From assembly GCA_011365025.1 (NCBI GenBank), contig RDOF01000068.1, positions 1 to 11,058 of the forward strand: a DNA stretch of 11,058 nucleotides. Reading direction: 5' to 3'. Below are positions 1 to 7,686 of the stretch, one piece after another; the stretch's first letter is position 1; every line of letters starts with the position of its first letter. The notes below the pieces were generated by a model that saw nothing but the letters and a program-made list of their open reading frames with translations, searched no databases and was not told the DNA's origin. The position numbers and the translations under genes were made by a program. The stretch is from Candidatus Thorarchaeota archaeon (GTDB taxonomy: Archaea; Asgardarchaeota; Thorarchaeia; Thorarchaeales; Thorarchaeaceae).

Positions 1-755
1 ACATAGCAAAACTCCTTCATGGATAAACCGAATTGCGCATCTATCAAAGGCAATTTCACAATGGCTTCAAGGAAGAGTGGAGAAACCCTCGAATCAATAT
101 CAATTTCTGCTGCCTTCAACATTTGCTTGATTTGGTGCAGCAGCTTCGCACTTGTACCATTGGAAGTAACTACAACACTGAAATCCTCATACCTAGTGAT
201 GGATATGGGAAGCAGAGGACGTTCACGCATTATTGTGACAATTTTATCTTCGTGCCCGTGAGGGAACAGAAATACGTGCATTCGGGTCATCGCCTCCAAT
301 TCCAAAGTTGCAGAAGCACGGACCTTTGATGAGCGGCCAAAGGTCTCTAAGGCCCGGGCATTATCTCTCAACGAGATACCTGTAGCAAATCGCTGAATTT
401 CCCTTGGGTCATGGACTAATGAACAGATTATAACCGCAAAGGAGCTTCCAGCAAGAGATGCAATTATTCCGTAGGGAAGGAGGAAGATGAACACAACAAG
501 GGTAAGATATGTCGAGATAGCATAAGCAAGAACCATCTGAAGGGTTCTGAATGGACCATTATCTTTGAACAGCCTTGGCGTTCTGAGAAGTATCACTGCA
601 GAAACGGCAACAAGCATCATTGGAACAGGGTTCCCGTACCTGAAGGAAACAACTATGGCAATTGCAGAGGTCAGAATCTGAGCACCAGCAGCAAGTGCAA
701 TAGCTCCACCCATCATCAAGCCAACCATCTTAATCAGGGTTTTTCCAAACACCAC
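1..755 (-). CDS. Polytopic membrane protein, N-terminal part (runs off the left edge)
   Basis: Reading the minus strand from GTG at 755 gives an open frame of 251 codons with no stop before the window ends, so the C-terminus is missing. Roughly residues 8-36, 41-58, 71-93 and 93-113 are strongly hydrophobic, suggesting about four membrane helices separated by short basic loops (RTPRLFK, HDPREIQR). After residue 115 the chain becomes soluble, with alternating strand and helix character (for example FSVVVTSNG followed by an amphipathic helix ending QMLKAAE). Two GTG codons in tandem (755-753 and 752-750) follow an AGGAGG at 766-761 with 5 or 8 nt spacing; the first overlaps the upstream TAG by one base. 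I do not recognise the family. As the last visible member of the operon it could supply the membrane channel or scaffold for the ATPases and helicases upstream; this is inference from topology and context only. Confidence is high that it is a gene, low on function. Confidence 0.82.
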   Translation of the reverse strand, partial: MVFGKTLIKMVGLMMGGAIALAAGAQILTSAIAIVVSFRYGNPVPMMLVAVSAVILLRTPRLFKDNGPFRTLQMVLAYAISTYLTLVVFIFLLPYGIIASLAGSSFAVIICSLVHDPREIQRFATGISLRDNARALETFGRSSKVRASATLELEAMTRMHVFLFPHGHEDKIVTIMRERPLLPISITRYEDFSVVVTSNGTSAKLLHQIKQMLKAAEIDIDSRVSPLFLEAIVKLPLIDAQFGLSMKEFCY

Positions 756-1429
756 TAATGCCTCCTTGGAATGCCAATTCCCGCTCCTTCGCTGAGTCGA
801 AGTGTTCCGTCAGATTCCAGAAGCATCGAACAAATGTAGGACGATTCCTCATTCGAAGGACTTGCTCGGTATATGTCAGTAACAAGTCGATGCGTGCTGC
901 GCTTGATGAGCAGCTCGCAATTGGCCCATTTTGACAGGGCATTATGAAGAATTGGAGCTGGCTGACTCCCCGGCATCGCCCTGTACTCACTAGTTGCAAC
1001 AACAACTACTTCATTACTTGAGGCAAATCCTGAAACAGCAGGAAGCACCTTCTCAAGGAACTCTTGTTCCCATAGGATTGGATTGCTTCTGGCAAGATCA
1101 AGGGCTCTTGTAATGGGGTCAACAATGCAAAGGAGCGGAGCTGAGTTCGCAGCTTTTGTGAGCTGGAAGATGGCCTGCTTAGTTTCCTGATGGGTTCTTG
1201 CTGTTGTGACGTTAACTCTACGCTGATTGCCTTGTCGATGCTTGACATTGATCTTCAGACTGCGAACGAAGGCTTGTTTAGCATCGGCATTAATCCATTC
1301 GACGGTGCCATATTTGGAGAAATCGGCAGCCAGAAGAGTCGCAAATAGCGTTTTGCCAGCACCAGCAGATCCCCAAAGGTGCACGAAACCATCGAGTTCA
1401 AGGCGCTTGACTAAAGGTTCATCATGCAC
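755..1429 (-). CDS. Small RecA-superfamily ATPase, RadB/KaiC-like
   Basis: A 224-residue single-domain P-loop ATPase. The Walker A motif GSAGAGKT spans residues 20-27, straight after a strand (GFVHLW) as in RadB, RadA and KaiC. The Walker B strand ends LLCIVDP with Asp104. A third core strand, VVVVATSEYR (141-150), fits the segment before the RecA-fold sensor region, and the C-terminal part is beta-rich. It is shorter than RadA and lacks an N-terminal helix-hairpin-helix domain, which points to a RadB-type paralogue or a KaiC-like single domain. Such proteins bind ATP and usually modulate recombinase loading or act as regulatory partners. The start is GTG, overlapping the preceding gene by 8 bp. 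It is the only protein near the membrane components with a fully intact P-loop apart from the two helicases, so it could power or regulate the complex (inference). The RecA fold is well supported; the exact subfamily is not. Confidence 0.85.
   Translation of the reverse strand: MHDEPLVKRLELDGFVHLWGSAGAGKTLFATLLAADFSKYGTVEWINADAKQAFVRSLKINVKHRQGNQRRVNVTTARTHQETKQAIFQLTKAANSAPLLCIVDPITRALDLARSNPILWEQEFLEKVLPAVSGFASSNEVVVVATSEYRAMPGSQPAPILHNALSKWANCELLIKRSTHRLVTDIYRASPSNEESSYICSMLLESDGTLRLSEGAGIGIPRRH
761..766 (-). promoter_or_regulatory. Shine-Dalgarno site for the left-edge membrane protein
   Basis: The minus strand reads AGGAGG here, inside the last codons of the RecA-like ATPase gene. It lies 5 nt before the GTG at 755 and 8 nt before the GTG at 752. 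It supports a GTG start overlapping the upstream stop, rather than the ATG at 728. Confidence 0.75.
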
Positions 1430-3116
1430 CTGCCGGCCCGCCCTCCTCTTCTTTAGTGGCCGAGTCCTTCCCTAGTTCCATCAAGCCTGTCACAGATTCA
1501 AACAGTGAACTCTGAACCAGATAGTCTTCATCCTTCTGGCGTTTCTTCTTCTGAGAACTCAGAACGCCCGCCGCAGAAGGCATTTCTTCGTGCTCTTCTG
1601 GCTCAGGCACAGTTTGCGCAATAACAACAGGAGTTAGGTCTTCACATTTGTTTACACTAGGCGCCGATTCGTGCATTCCTGAAACACTGGACTCTCGAAT
1701 CTCGCTTAGGAACTCCGGATTCAATTCATCATCTGTTGTGGATTCATTCTCTTCTGCGACAGGGGGTGGCGGGTCTTGAGGCTTTAACGAGGGCGATTCC
1801 CTTCCTTCATCTTCCGTGGACTCATCGAAGGCTTCTATGACGGCTTCCATTGCTTTCTTGTTGATTCTATCATCCACCGACTCCTTGATGTCGGGTCGAA
1901 GAATGCCAGCGTTGAATAGGGTGTTGTTTAGAGTTTCGACGTGACTAACCAGCTCGCTGAATGACAGGGGATTACTGGGATGTCCAGTTAGTCCAACATA
2001 GGCAAGTGCTACATCCTCCTCGGAAACCTTGACTCCAAGTGCATCGAAGAGGCCCAAGAATCTTCGAAGACCTTCATCACTCACTACTACTGAGTTTGTC
2101 CCTTTCTTGGTGGATAATGGCGCAAGACGAACGCACTCGTCTAGTATCTGACATGCATTATTGGCAGCTTCATCTATTTCCCCTGTTTCAATCGCTAAAC
2201 CAACCAGAGCCATTAATGGTGAAACGACAAAGCTGATATCCCCAAGAAGGCGCAACTGCTCCTCATTGTCGGCTATTGACTGATCAATTGATTTTCTATC
2301 GCCAAGATACGCAAGGTCCTCTTCTTCTGAGGACACAATCCGCTTGAATTCCGTTAGAGATTTCTTTGAAGAAGACAAGAGCACTCCACCTAACATTGAA
2401 GAAACGACCATTGTTAGAAGAGGCACAAGGAAAGATTCGGAACCAATGGAACTGGCGAATAGAAACGCGACCAGTCCGACAATCACTCCCATCAAGGCTA
2501 TGACTCCTAGCCAACCCTTTCTTATTGAGGATTCCAGAAGAGACCATTTCCTGTCTACAATTTTCCCACGAAGGCTAGGAAGCATGGCTCTTATATCGCT
2601 TCGTCTAGCCAATGGCAGATCCGATGCTGCAATTATCCTGCTAGAGTCGGTCAACCAAGACAGATTCAATGATGTACGAGTGTCTTCACGTACAACATAG
2701 ATCGTCCTCGTTTCGTGGACCAATGAGCTGCCTGTGCCTGAAAGGCTCTCCATGAGAAGCAATGGTACTTTGCCGAAGGGAGTTGGAAGTGTCTTTTCCT
2801 CCAACAATCCTCCAAGGCCAACATCTGATAGAATGTTTTGCAAAGGGCGATTCACCACCTCTAGAAGTGCTGCCCGCATTGCCAGACCGCTCTTGCCAAA
2901 CTCCGCTTTCCTAAGGTCAAGCACATGCGCAACATCCACGTGAACTCCTCGTGTACCAGTAATTGCCTCGAAGCGCACTCCCAGGCAGAGCCCATTCGGG
3001 TAGTCACATGTGTAATGTCCTGATGACTCCAGGGCATGCTTCGGAGATAATGGCTTACCTTGAGTAAGGACTTCCTTCTCCTCCAGTAGAATTGGTTCTT
3101 TCTTCTCCATTTTCAC
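1422..3116 (-). CDS. Membrane protein with central two-helix hairpin and acidic, proline-rich C-terminal tail
   Basis: A 564-residue protein I cannot assign to a named family. Residues 1-200 form a soluble N-terminal domain containing a VHVDVAHVLDLRK strand-helix segment. Residues 201-223 and 228-248 are hydrophobic and form a probable membrane hairpin (GVIALMGVIVGLVAFLF and VPLLTMVVSSMLGGVLL). Residues 255-430 are helical and soluble. Residues about 430-520 are low-complexity, rich in Glu, Asp, Ser and Pro (QDPPPPVAEENE), and probably disordered. A basic patch KKKRQK (523-528) follows, then a short helix (YLVQSSLFESVTGLMEL) and an acidic end. The tail looks like a flexible linker ending in a short peptide that docks on a partner. 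The GTG start at 3116 follows an AGGAG by 5 nt and shares one base with the upstream TAG; the ATG two codons on is less well spaced. A scaffold tethering helicases or the RecA-like ATPase to the membrane is a reasonable guess, not a demonstrated role. Confidence 0.85.
   Translation of the reverse strand: MKMEKKEPILLEEKEVLTQGKPLSPKHALESSGHYTCDYPNGLCLGVRFEAITGTRGVHVDVAHVLDLRKAEFGKSGLAMRAALLEVVNRPLQNILSDVGLGGLLEEKTLPTPFGKVPLLLMESLSGTGSSLVHETRTIYVVREDTRTSLNLSWLTDSSRIIAASDLPLARRSDIRAMLPSLRGKIVDRKWSLLESSIRKGWLGVIALMGVIVGLVAFLFASSIGSESFLVPLLTMVVSSMLGGVLLSSSKKSLTEFKRIVSSEEEDLAYLGDRKSIDQSIADNEEQLRLLGDISFVVSPLMALVGLAIETGEIDEAANNACQILDECVRLAPLSTKKGTNSVVVSDEGLRRFLGLFDALGVKVSEEDVALAYVGLTGHPSNPLSFSELVSHVETLNNTLFNAGILRPDIKESVDDRINKKAMEAVIEAFDESTEDEGRESPSLKPQDPPPPVAEENESTTDDELNPEFLSEIRESSVSGMHESAPSVNKCEDLTPVVIAQTVPEPEEHEEMPSAAGVLSSQKKKRQKDEDYLVQSSLFESVTGLMELGKDSATKEEEGGPAGA
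1442..1447 (-). promoter_or_regulatory. Shine-Dalgarno site with long spacing before the RecA-like ATPase
   Basis: AGGAGG on the minus strand, 12 nt before the GTG at 1429, which is longer than elsewhere in this operon. The gap is GC-rich and contains the palindrome GCCGGC, which may pair and shorten the effective distance. No better in-frame start codon lies between the site and position 1429. Confidence 0.45.
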
Positions 3117-5332
3117 TAACTCTCCTCGTTTTCCATCTTCGTCCTATTACGACGGCCTACACTAAACCGTGCATCTATGCTCCCAAGTAGGTTAGCCGCC
3201 AAGCTCATTGAATTCTCTAAGCCTCCAAGTTCTGAAATAGCAACAAGCGAATACAGTAGCCATCTGGTAGTTTCCAAAAGCCCGTAAAGATCCCCATCAT
3301 GCAGGTCAGCCTCTCGTGCAAGACGATTAAGGGGAATATCCGTAGTGGCTATGGCAGCAATCATATGGTCGAATTTGTCATCTAATACAGACCCGGTTTC
3401 AAGGGACACTAGATGTCTTAGAAGCCACAAGAGACCAGAGCTGTCTTGAGTTGATGGCAGTATGGCCAACATCTCTCGTATTGTTGGAATCCTTAGGTAC
3501 AGCCGATTAGCAATCCTTCCTAAGTGTGTTGGACGGTACCGTCCCGATTCGCCACCCTCAATAAGTCCAAGTCTCGTCAATGTTTCACAGGGGCTAATTT
3601 CACTCAAGGCGATTGGTATCACATAGTCAGCTAATTCACCCAGAGCTCGAGAAGCCTCAATTCCAAGTGCGACAAGGTGCGGACAAAGAATGCCACGTGA
3701 ATCAATAGGCATTGAGCAGGAACACTGTGGTCCTTCAACAAGTCCTGTGGAAGTGACCCGCGCAGAGAAACGGCTTGTGAACCCACCTGCATCCCATGCC
3801 GAGATAATACCACCAATCACAGCGTCATTTTCCTCGCGGATTTTAACAGAGCCAAGAACACCCTGTCGTGCGGGCCTGACCGTATCAGGCAGTGCATGTT
3901 TTTCAATTGCATGTTCTGCATGTATTTCCCCTAGCTGAAGTAGCCGCAAAGGGGCTCTAGTATCGCGAACTCCAAGGTACGAGAGATATGATTCAGCGAT
4001 GAAAATTTCCTCAATTTCATCAAGGGATGCTTCGTTTAGCGAGTTCAGAAAGACAAGCAGCTGCTCAGACAGAGATTCGGAGCTGGCGAGTACACTTTGA
4101 ACTCGCTCATAGACAGGAATGAGCTGAATTGCTCCAGATGCATCGGGAGTTGCATCTTCAAAGTATTTCCTGCGAATCTCCTCTGATTCACCCGTACTGC
4201 CCACCAGAATAATTCCAAATCCCTTTGAATCATAACCCGGACGCCCAGCCCGTCCCAGCATTTGGTGTGCCATGTTTGCAGAAATTGCCGACTGGTGGTT
4301 GGCTGGGGCTCTGGTTGTGCTGAGTATCACAGTTCTCGCAGGTAAATCCATTCCTGCAGCAAGGGTCGTCGTAGCGCAAATCAAGCGGACCATTCCCTTA
4401 CTGAAGAGCTTCTCAACTAGCATCCGAGACTGATGATCAAGTCCAGCATGATGGTATGCAACTCCTTGCCTAAACATATCACGAAGTTCTGGGGAAATAT
4501 CGAGGCTGTGATTCTCAATGCTCTGCAATTCCCGATCAAGCTCAGCCTTTTCAAAGGTGGTGAATTGTCTGCCACAATCTGGCGCCAGCCGTGCCGCAGA
4601 AGTTTCGGCTTCTCGCCTTGTTCTATGAAACACAAGTACCTGCCCGTCACCTTGTATGGTTGTCATGACCAATTGCTTGATTGTTTGTGGTTTGCTCTTC
4701 GTTTGTATGATTTTGAATGCCAATGGAACTGGTCGGTCATTTGATTCTACAAGATGGCAATCAAGCCAGTCAGCAATCTCATCAGGAGCACCAACTGTTG
4801 CAGATAGGGCCACTATCTGCACATTCTGCACTTGCATTCTGAGACGAATGATGAAACTCTCAAGTCGGGCACCCCTAATAGGTTCAGAAAGACTCTGAAT
4901 CTCATCAATAACAATAGTGCTGACCTCAGGCATCCAACTGACATTTCTTCGAAGGAGGGAATCAGCTCTTTCATAGGTCGTAACAATGACATCGTATTGC
5001 CGCAAGTCTTCTCCGTCGGTATCGAAGTCACCCGTACTCAATCCTATCGTTATGTTGTTTTCCTCAAAATGGTCTTGTAGGATTTGGCTAATCTGGACCG
5101 CAAGCGCGCGAAAGGGCACCAAATACACCCCACGACCTCCATCCATGACGGCCCTAAGAAGAGCCATCTCTGCAACAAGAGTCTTGCCAGATCCAGTAGG
5201 GCTTGAAACCATAACGCTTTGTCCATCTAGAAGGCCCTTAGTTATTGCATCATTCTGAATGCCACGCGGAGTAATGCCTATTCTATGAAGCATCCTCTGA
5301 ATATAGTCCGGCACTCCGGTCGCTACGTTCAT
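3116..5332 (-). CDS. Ski2/Hel308-like superfamily 2 helicase with SWIM-type zinc finger
   Basis: A 738-residue ATP-dependent nucleic-acid helicase. Motifs in order: Walker A SPTGSGKT (44-51), VPFRALA (motif Ia), VTTYER (118-122, Ib), Walker B DEIQ (143-146), LSAT (176-179, III), VLVFHRTRRE (IV), ATTTLAAGMDLPA (320-332, V) and QMLGRAGRPGYD (357-368, VI). The ending GRAGRPGYD is typical of the Ski2/Hel308 branch, which translocates 3'-5'. After the helicase core, residues 537-552 hold C-x-C-x10-C-x-H (Cys537, Cys539, Cys550, His552) followed by LVALGIEA, the pattern of a SWIM zinc-binding domain. The remainder is helical. The Walker B carries Gln where Ski2-type proteins usually have His. The length is close to Hel308, but the SWIM module is not part of standard Hel308. 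The ATG start has GGAGGT 5 nt upstream (5343-5338) and forms an ATGA overlap with the membrane ATPase-like gene before it. Expected role: DNA unwinding or remodelling in a membrane-linked DNA-processing complex (inference). Confidence 0.92.
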   Translation of the reverse strand: MNVATGVPDYIQRMLHRIGITPRGIQNDAITKGLLDGQSVMVSSPTGSGKTLVAEMALLRAVMDGGRGVYLVPFRALAVQISQILQDHFEENNITIGLSTGDFDTDGEDLRQYDVIVTTYERADSLLRRNVSWMPEVSTIVIDEIQSLSEPIRGARLESFIIRLRMQVQNVQIVALSATVGAPDEIADWLDCHLVESNDRPVPLAFKIIQTKSKPQTIKQLVMTTIQGDGQVLVFHRTRREAETSAARLAPDCGRQFTTFEKAELDRELQSIENHSLDISPELRDMFRQGVAYHHAGLDHQSRMLVEKLFSKGMVRLICATTTLAAGMDLPARTVILSTTRAPANHQSAISANMAHQMLGRAGRPGYDSKGFGIILVGSTGESEEIRRKYFEDATPDASGAIQLIPVYERVQSVLASSESLSEQLLVFLNSLNEASLDEIEEIFIAESYLSYLGVRDTRAPLRLLQLGEIHAEHAIEKHALPDTVRPARQGVLGSVKIREENDAVIGGIISAWDAGGFTSRFSARVTSTGLVEGPQCSCSMPIDSRGILCPHLVALGIEASRALGELADYVIPIALSEISPCETLTRLGLIEGGESGRYRPTHLGRIANRLYLRIPTIREMLAILPSTQDSSGLLWLLRHLVSLETGSVLDDKFDHMIAAIATTDIPLNRLAREADLHDGDLYGLLETTRWLLYSLVAISELGGLENSMSLAANLLGSIDARFSVGRRNRTKMENEES
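3122..3126 (-). promoter_or_regulatory. Shine-Dalgarno site deciding the GTG start of the hairpin membrane protein
   Basis: AGGAG on the minus strand, 5 nt before the GTG at 3116 and 11 nt before the in-frame ATG at 3110. The spacing favours the GTG, giving a one-base TAGTG overlap with the helicase stop. Confidence 0.6.
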
Positions 5333-7686
5333 TCTTGACCTCCATCCAATTGTCCAAATTGCCTAAGCGTCATACTGCCTTTCATCGTCAACCTGTAATT
5401 TGTGTAAGAAACCCCTCCATGGGATTCATGTCCTCTAAGAATCATGCTAGAATGCTCAAGACGCGCCAGCACGCCTTCGATATCTGGTTCACCCTCGTAG
5501 CCACTTGTGGAAATGAATCTCCTCACTGCTTCCTCTGTGAGAGGTTCGTATCTTTGCAGCAGCTTCAGTATGCTAACAGCGAGTTCACTCTCACCCCCAC
5601 TGGCAAGATCCAGAAGAGAACCGCCTGCTCTTGGCTCCGACCTCATGCTATGCTCCGGGACAATCCTTTCTGCTCTCCTTGCAAGTTCCTCGCTGGAAGG
5701 AGGAGGAGTAGGGTAGGGGGATTCATCAATTTGGAAAGGCATACAAGTTTCGCCCCGATTCCTAACAACAAGAGCGACCCCATCTGGCATAACTCGAAGG
5801 AAGGAGGTTTCTCGTGCCGAATGCCTAGCTTTGCTATACATCCCTCCCGAAACAACGCTAATTCCAAGAAGCTCCACTGCGACCTTCATATCAGCTGCCT
5901 CACGGAGTCTTAGTGAAATGCATGAGGAGAATTGGCCTAGGGCACCAGGGGCCATATCTGCAGGATGGTCCAAAGAGATTATTGTGGGACCACGTTCACG
6001 TAAATCACGAAGAATCGTTTCACTCCAGGCATCTCGTTTCAAATGAGGTTGATTTCTGGTCCGCAGGTTCTCTGCGTCTTCCATGATTATTACGAGGCTC
6101 TTTTCACGTTGCAATCCGGCCAGTTTGATGCTTAGAACATCAAGTGCGAATTTCAGAAGGGATGGTGTGCCAAGAGGCACTGCTATTACTGAAAGCTTCG
6201 TTTGAGCCAAGTCTTTCATTCTCGCAGTCTGTGTTCCATAGAACGCTCGGGCAGCGGTGCCCTGATGAAGACGCTTGATGGCTTCCATTCCAGCAACAGA
6301 GGCAGGCGATGGATCGGAAGCACTTCCAGCATTGGGGGAATAAGCATCGCCAATATCATCGGCCCCATTCAGTTTAACATCAGCAATTGTTGTGTTACCA
6401 AGAGCAACTACACGACCTAAGGCGAGTTCGAAATCTACGGCCCCGCGTAAGTCTGCGCTGCACAGCGTTTGCAGGGCAAGCAAAAGCTTGGGAATGTAGA
6501 TGTGTCTTGGTATACCCTCTGCATCAACAGGATTGATAACATAATTTCTACCTAGCTCAAAGCCAACAGCCGACTCGTCTAGTGAGGCGAGTTCCAGAGC
6601 AGATTGTTGCGTGCTAACAACGATAACTCGTTTTTCAGATGAGATTAGATTCCGGACTATTCCAGTAAGGAGACTCCTTCGTTCTTCAGAAGTGCCTCCA
6701 CAGACAATCAAGCCGGATTCCAAATCACCATGAGAGATCCCGGCCCTGGCGCCCTTTTGGAGGGTTTCAGGGTTAATAATCACACCAAGATCATAGTCAC
6801 CAGACCTAGGTCGTATTGGTGCAATGAACTCACCAGGAATGCTTGGGCCCACTTCAGAAGCCAATTCGCTCGGGAGTTGAACTAACCATTCAGATAGTTC
6901 TCTTCCGCTACCGTAGAATCTTGTTTGGCCAGCTGAGGTCTCCTTTCGTATAAGCATGGATCGAAGCTTTGCAGAGCCCAGGAGGACCCATGCGGCCTCA
7001 GGCACGGCTCCAGCCACGGCAGTTTCTATTCGTGTCGAAATCTCCTCATCTCTACCATGACATATGGTGAGCACACGAGTGCTCCATAACCCTCCATGGC
7101 CCACAACATAGGACTCTAGCGCACGTCCTGGGAGGGTGCTAAGGTATTTCTCGATTCCTTCGGAAAGCAGCTCCCTATCAAGGACTGTTTCAATGTCCTC
7201 CGGCTTCAAAGTAACAGAAAGATAAAACCCATCACTCGTATCCACTGAACGAATGAGCGAACTCATACCTCCAAGAAGACGCGGGCTTGCCTCACCTAAA
7301 TCCATAGCCGCCATGTGGCGATGGCCGCCAACGCCGCGACACTGCAGAGTTTCCGAAGCCGAAGCAACCTGGAAGGTGAGGTCTGTTTCAGGGACCACAG
7401 ACCAGTTGCTGTTCTGTAGGAGCTTTGGCTCCAGGTTCATCCGCATTTTGGGCAGTAGAAGGACTATGATTAGGATACTGGAGGATAGAGCGAACAGGAA
7501 GACCGAACTGTAAATCCCAAGGACGGCTATCGATGCAAGGATAACCAAGTCACGCGACCATCTGCGCTTCAACTGTCGGTCATTCCAAGAGAAGCTACGG
7601 CCGGATTGAATAGCAGGCTGCTCACCTGCCATTTCCTTTAGTGGATCTACCTCTGGCTCTGTACCAAGAATTAAACGCTTACCCAA
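5329..7686 (-). CDS. Membrane-anchored HerA/VirB4-like protein with degenerate ATPase motifs
   Basis: A 785-residue protein when started at TTG 7686. A basic segment (QLKRRWSRD) precedes a hydrophobic stretch at residues 46-78 that should form two membrane helices. An N-terminal alpha/beta domain follows to about residue 240. Then comes a P-loop ATPase core laid out as in HerA/VirB4/TraG-type pumps: strand LIVCGG at the P-loop position (about 327-332), VIVVS, a Walker B strand LVIIMEDAENL, and ISLDHPADMAPGALGQFSSCISLRL, which matches the segment after Walker B in that family. A probable winged-helix domain sits at about 702-777. The P-loop position reads GGTSEERRSLL, without the Gly-Lys-Ser/Thr core, and Walker B has Glu-Asp instead of Asp-Glu, so ATP hydrolysis is doubtful. 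Family members pump or process DNA at membranes; this one may be a structural subunit. A GTG at 7695 is in frame but overlaps the ribosome-binding site. The fold assignment rests on motif layout and is moderate. Confidence 0.75.
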   Translation of the reverse strand: MGKRLILGTEPEVDPLKEMAGEQPAIQSGRSFSWNDRQLKRRWSRDLVILASIAVLGIYSSVFLFALSSSILIIVLLLPKMRMNLEPKLLQNSNWSVVPETDLTFQVASASETLQCRGVGGHRHMAAMDLGEASPRLLGGMSSLIRSVDTSDGFYLSVTLKPEDIETVLDRELLSEGIEKYLSTLPGRALESYVVGHGGLWSTRVLTICHGRDEEISTRIETAVAGAVPEAAWVLLGSAKLRSMLIRKETSAGQTRFYGSGRELSEWLVQLPSELASEVGPSIPGEFIAPIRPRSGDYDLGVIINPETLQKGARAGISHGDLESGLIVCGGTSEERRSLLTGIVRNLISSEKRVIVVSTQQSALELASLDESAVGFELGRNYVINPVDAEGIPRHIYIPKLLLALQTLCSADLRGAVDFELALGRVVALGNTTIADVKLNGADDIGDAYSPNAGSASDPSPASVAGMEAIKRLHQGTAARAFYGTQTARMKDLAQTKLSVIAVPLGTPSLLKFALDVLSIKLAGLQREKSLVIIMEDAENLRTRNQPHLKRDAWSETILRDLRERGPTIISLDHPADMAPGALGQFSSCISLRLREAADMKVAVELLGISVVSGGMYSKARHSARETSFLRVMPDGVALVVRNRGETCMPFQIDESPYPTPPPSSEELARRAERIVPEHSMRSEPRAGGSLLDLASGGESELAVSILKLLQRYEPLTEEAVRRFISTSGYEGEPDIEGVLARLEHSSMILRGHESHGGVSYTNYRLTMKGSMTLRQFGQLDGGQE

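Noticed and set aside
19..329. Two short plus-strand frames near the left edge
   Set aside because: They overlap each other and are opposite the open minus-strand frame of the membrane protein, which has a good ribosome-binding site and hydrophobic helices.
730..1248. Two short minus-strand frames within the RecA-like ATPase region
   Set aside because: They are out-of-frame shadows of the 224-residue ATPase, which carries clear Walker motifs.
2344..2700. A 118-codon open frame on the plus strand
   Set aside because: Antisense to the membrane-hairpin region of the 564-residue protein; the composition looks like a mirror of that gene and no motif is visible.
4433..4744. A 103-codon plus-strand frame opposite the Ski2-like helicase
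   Set aside because: It is antisense to the helicase core, where motifs IV to VI fix the coding frame.
5335..5913. A 192-codon open frame on the plus strand
   Set aside because: It lies wholly antisense to the C-terminal part of the HerA/VirB4-like gene, its translation is low in recognisable structure, and it has no neighbours on that strand.
5329..7686. Reading the HerA/VirB4-like gene as a decaying pseudogene because of its lost P-loop
   Set aside because: The frame is uninterrupted over 785 codons, has a good ribosome-binding site and tight overlaps at both ends, and the rest of the core looks preserved, so functional divergence is more likely than decay.
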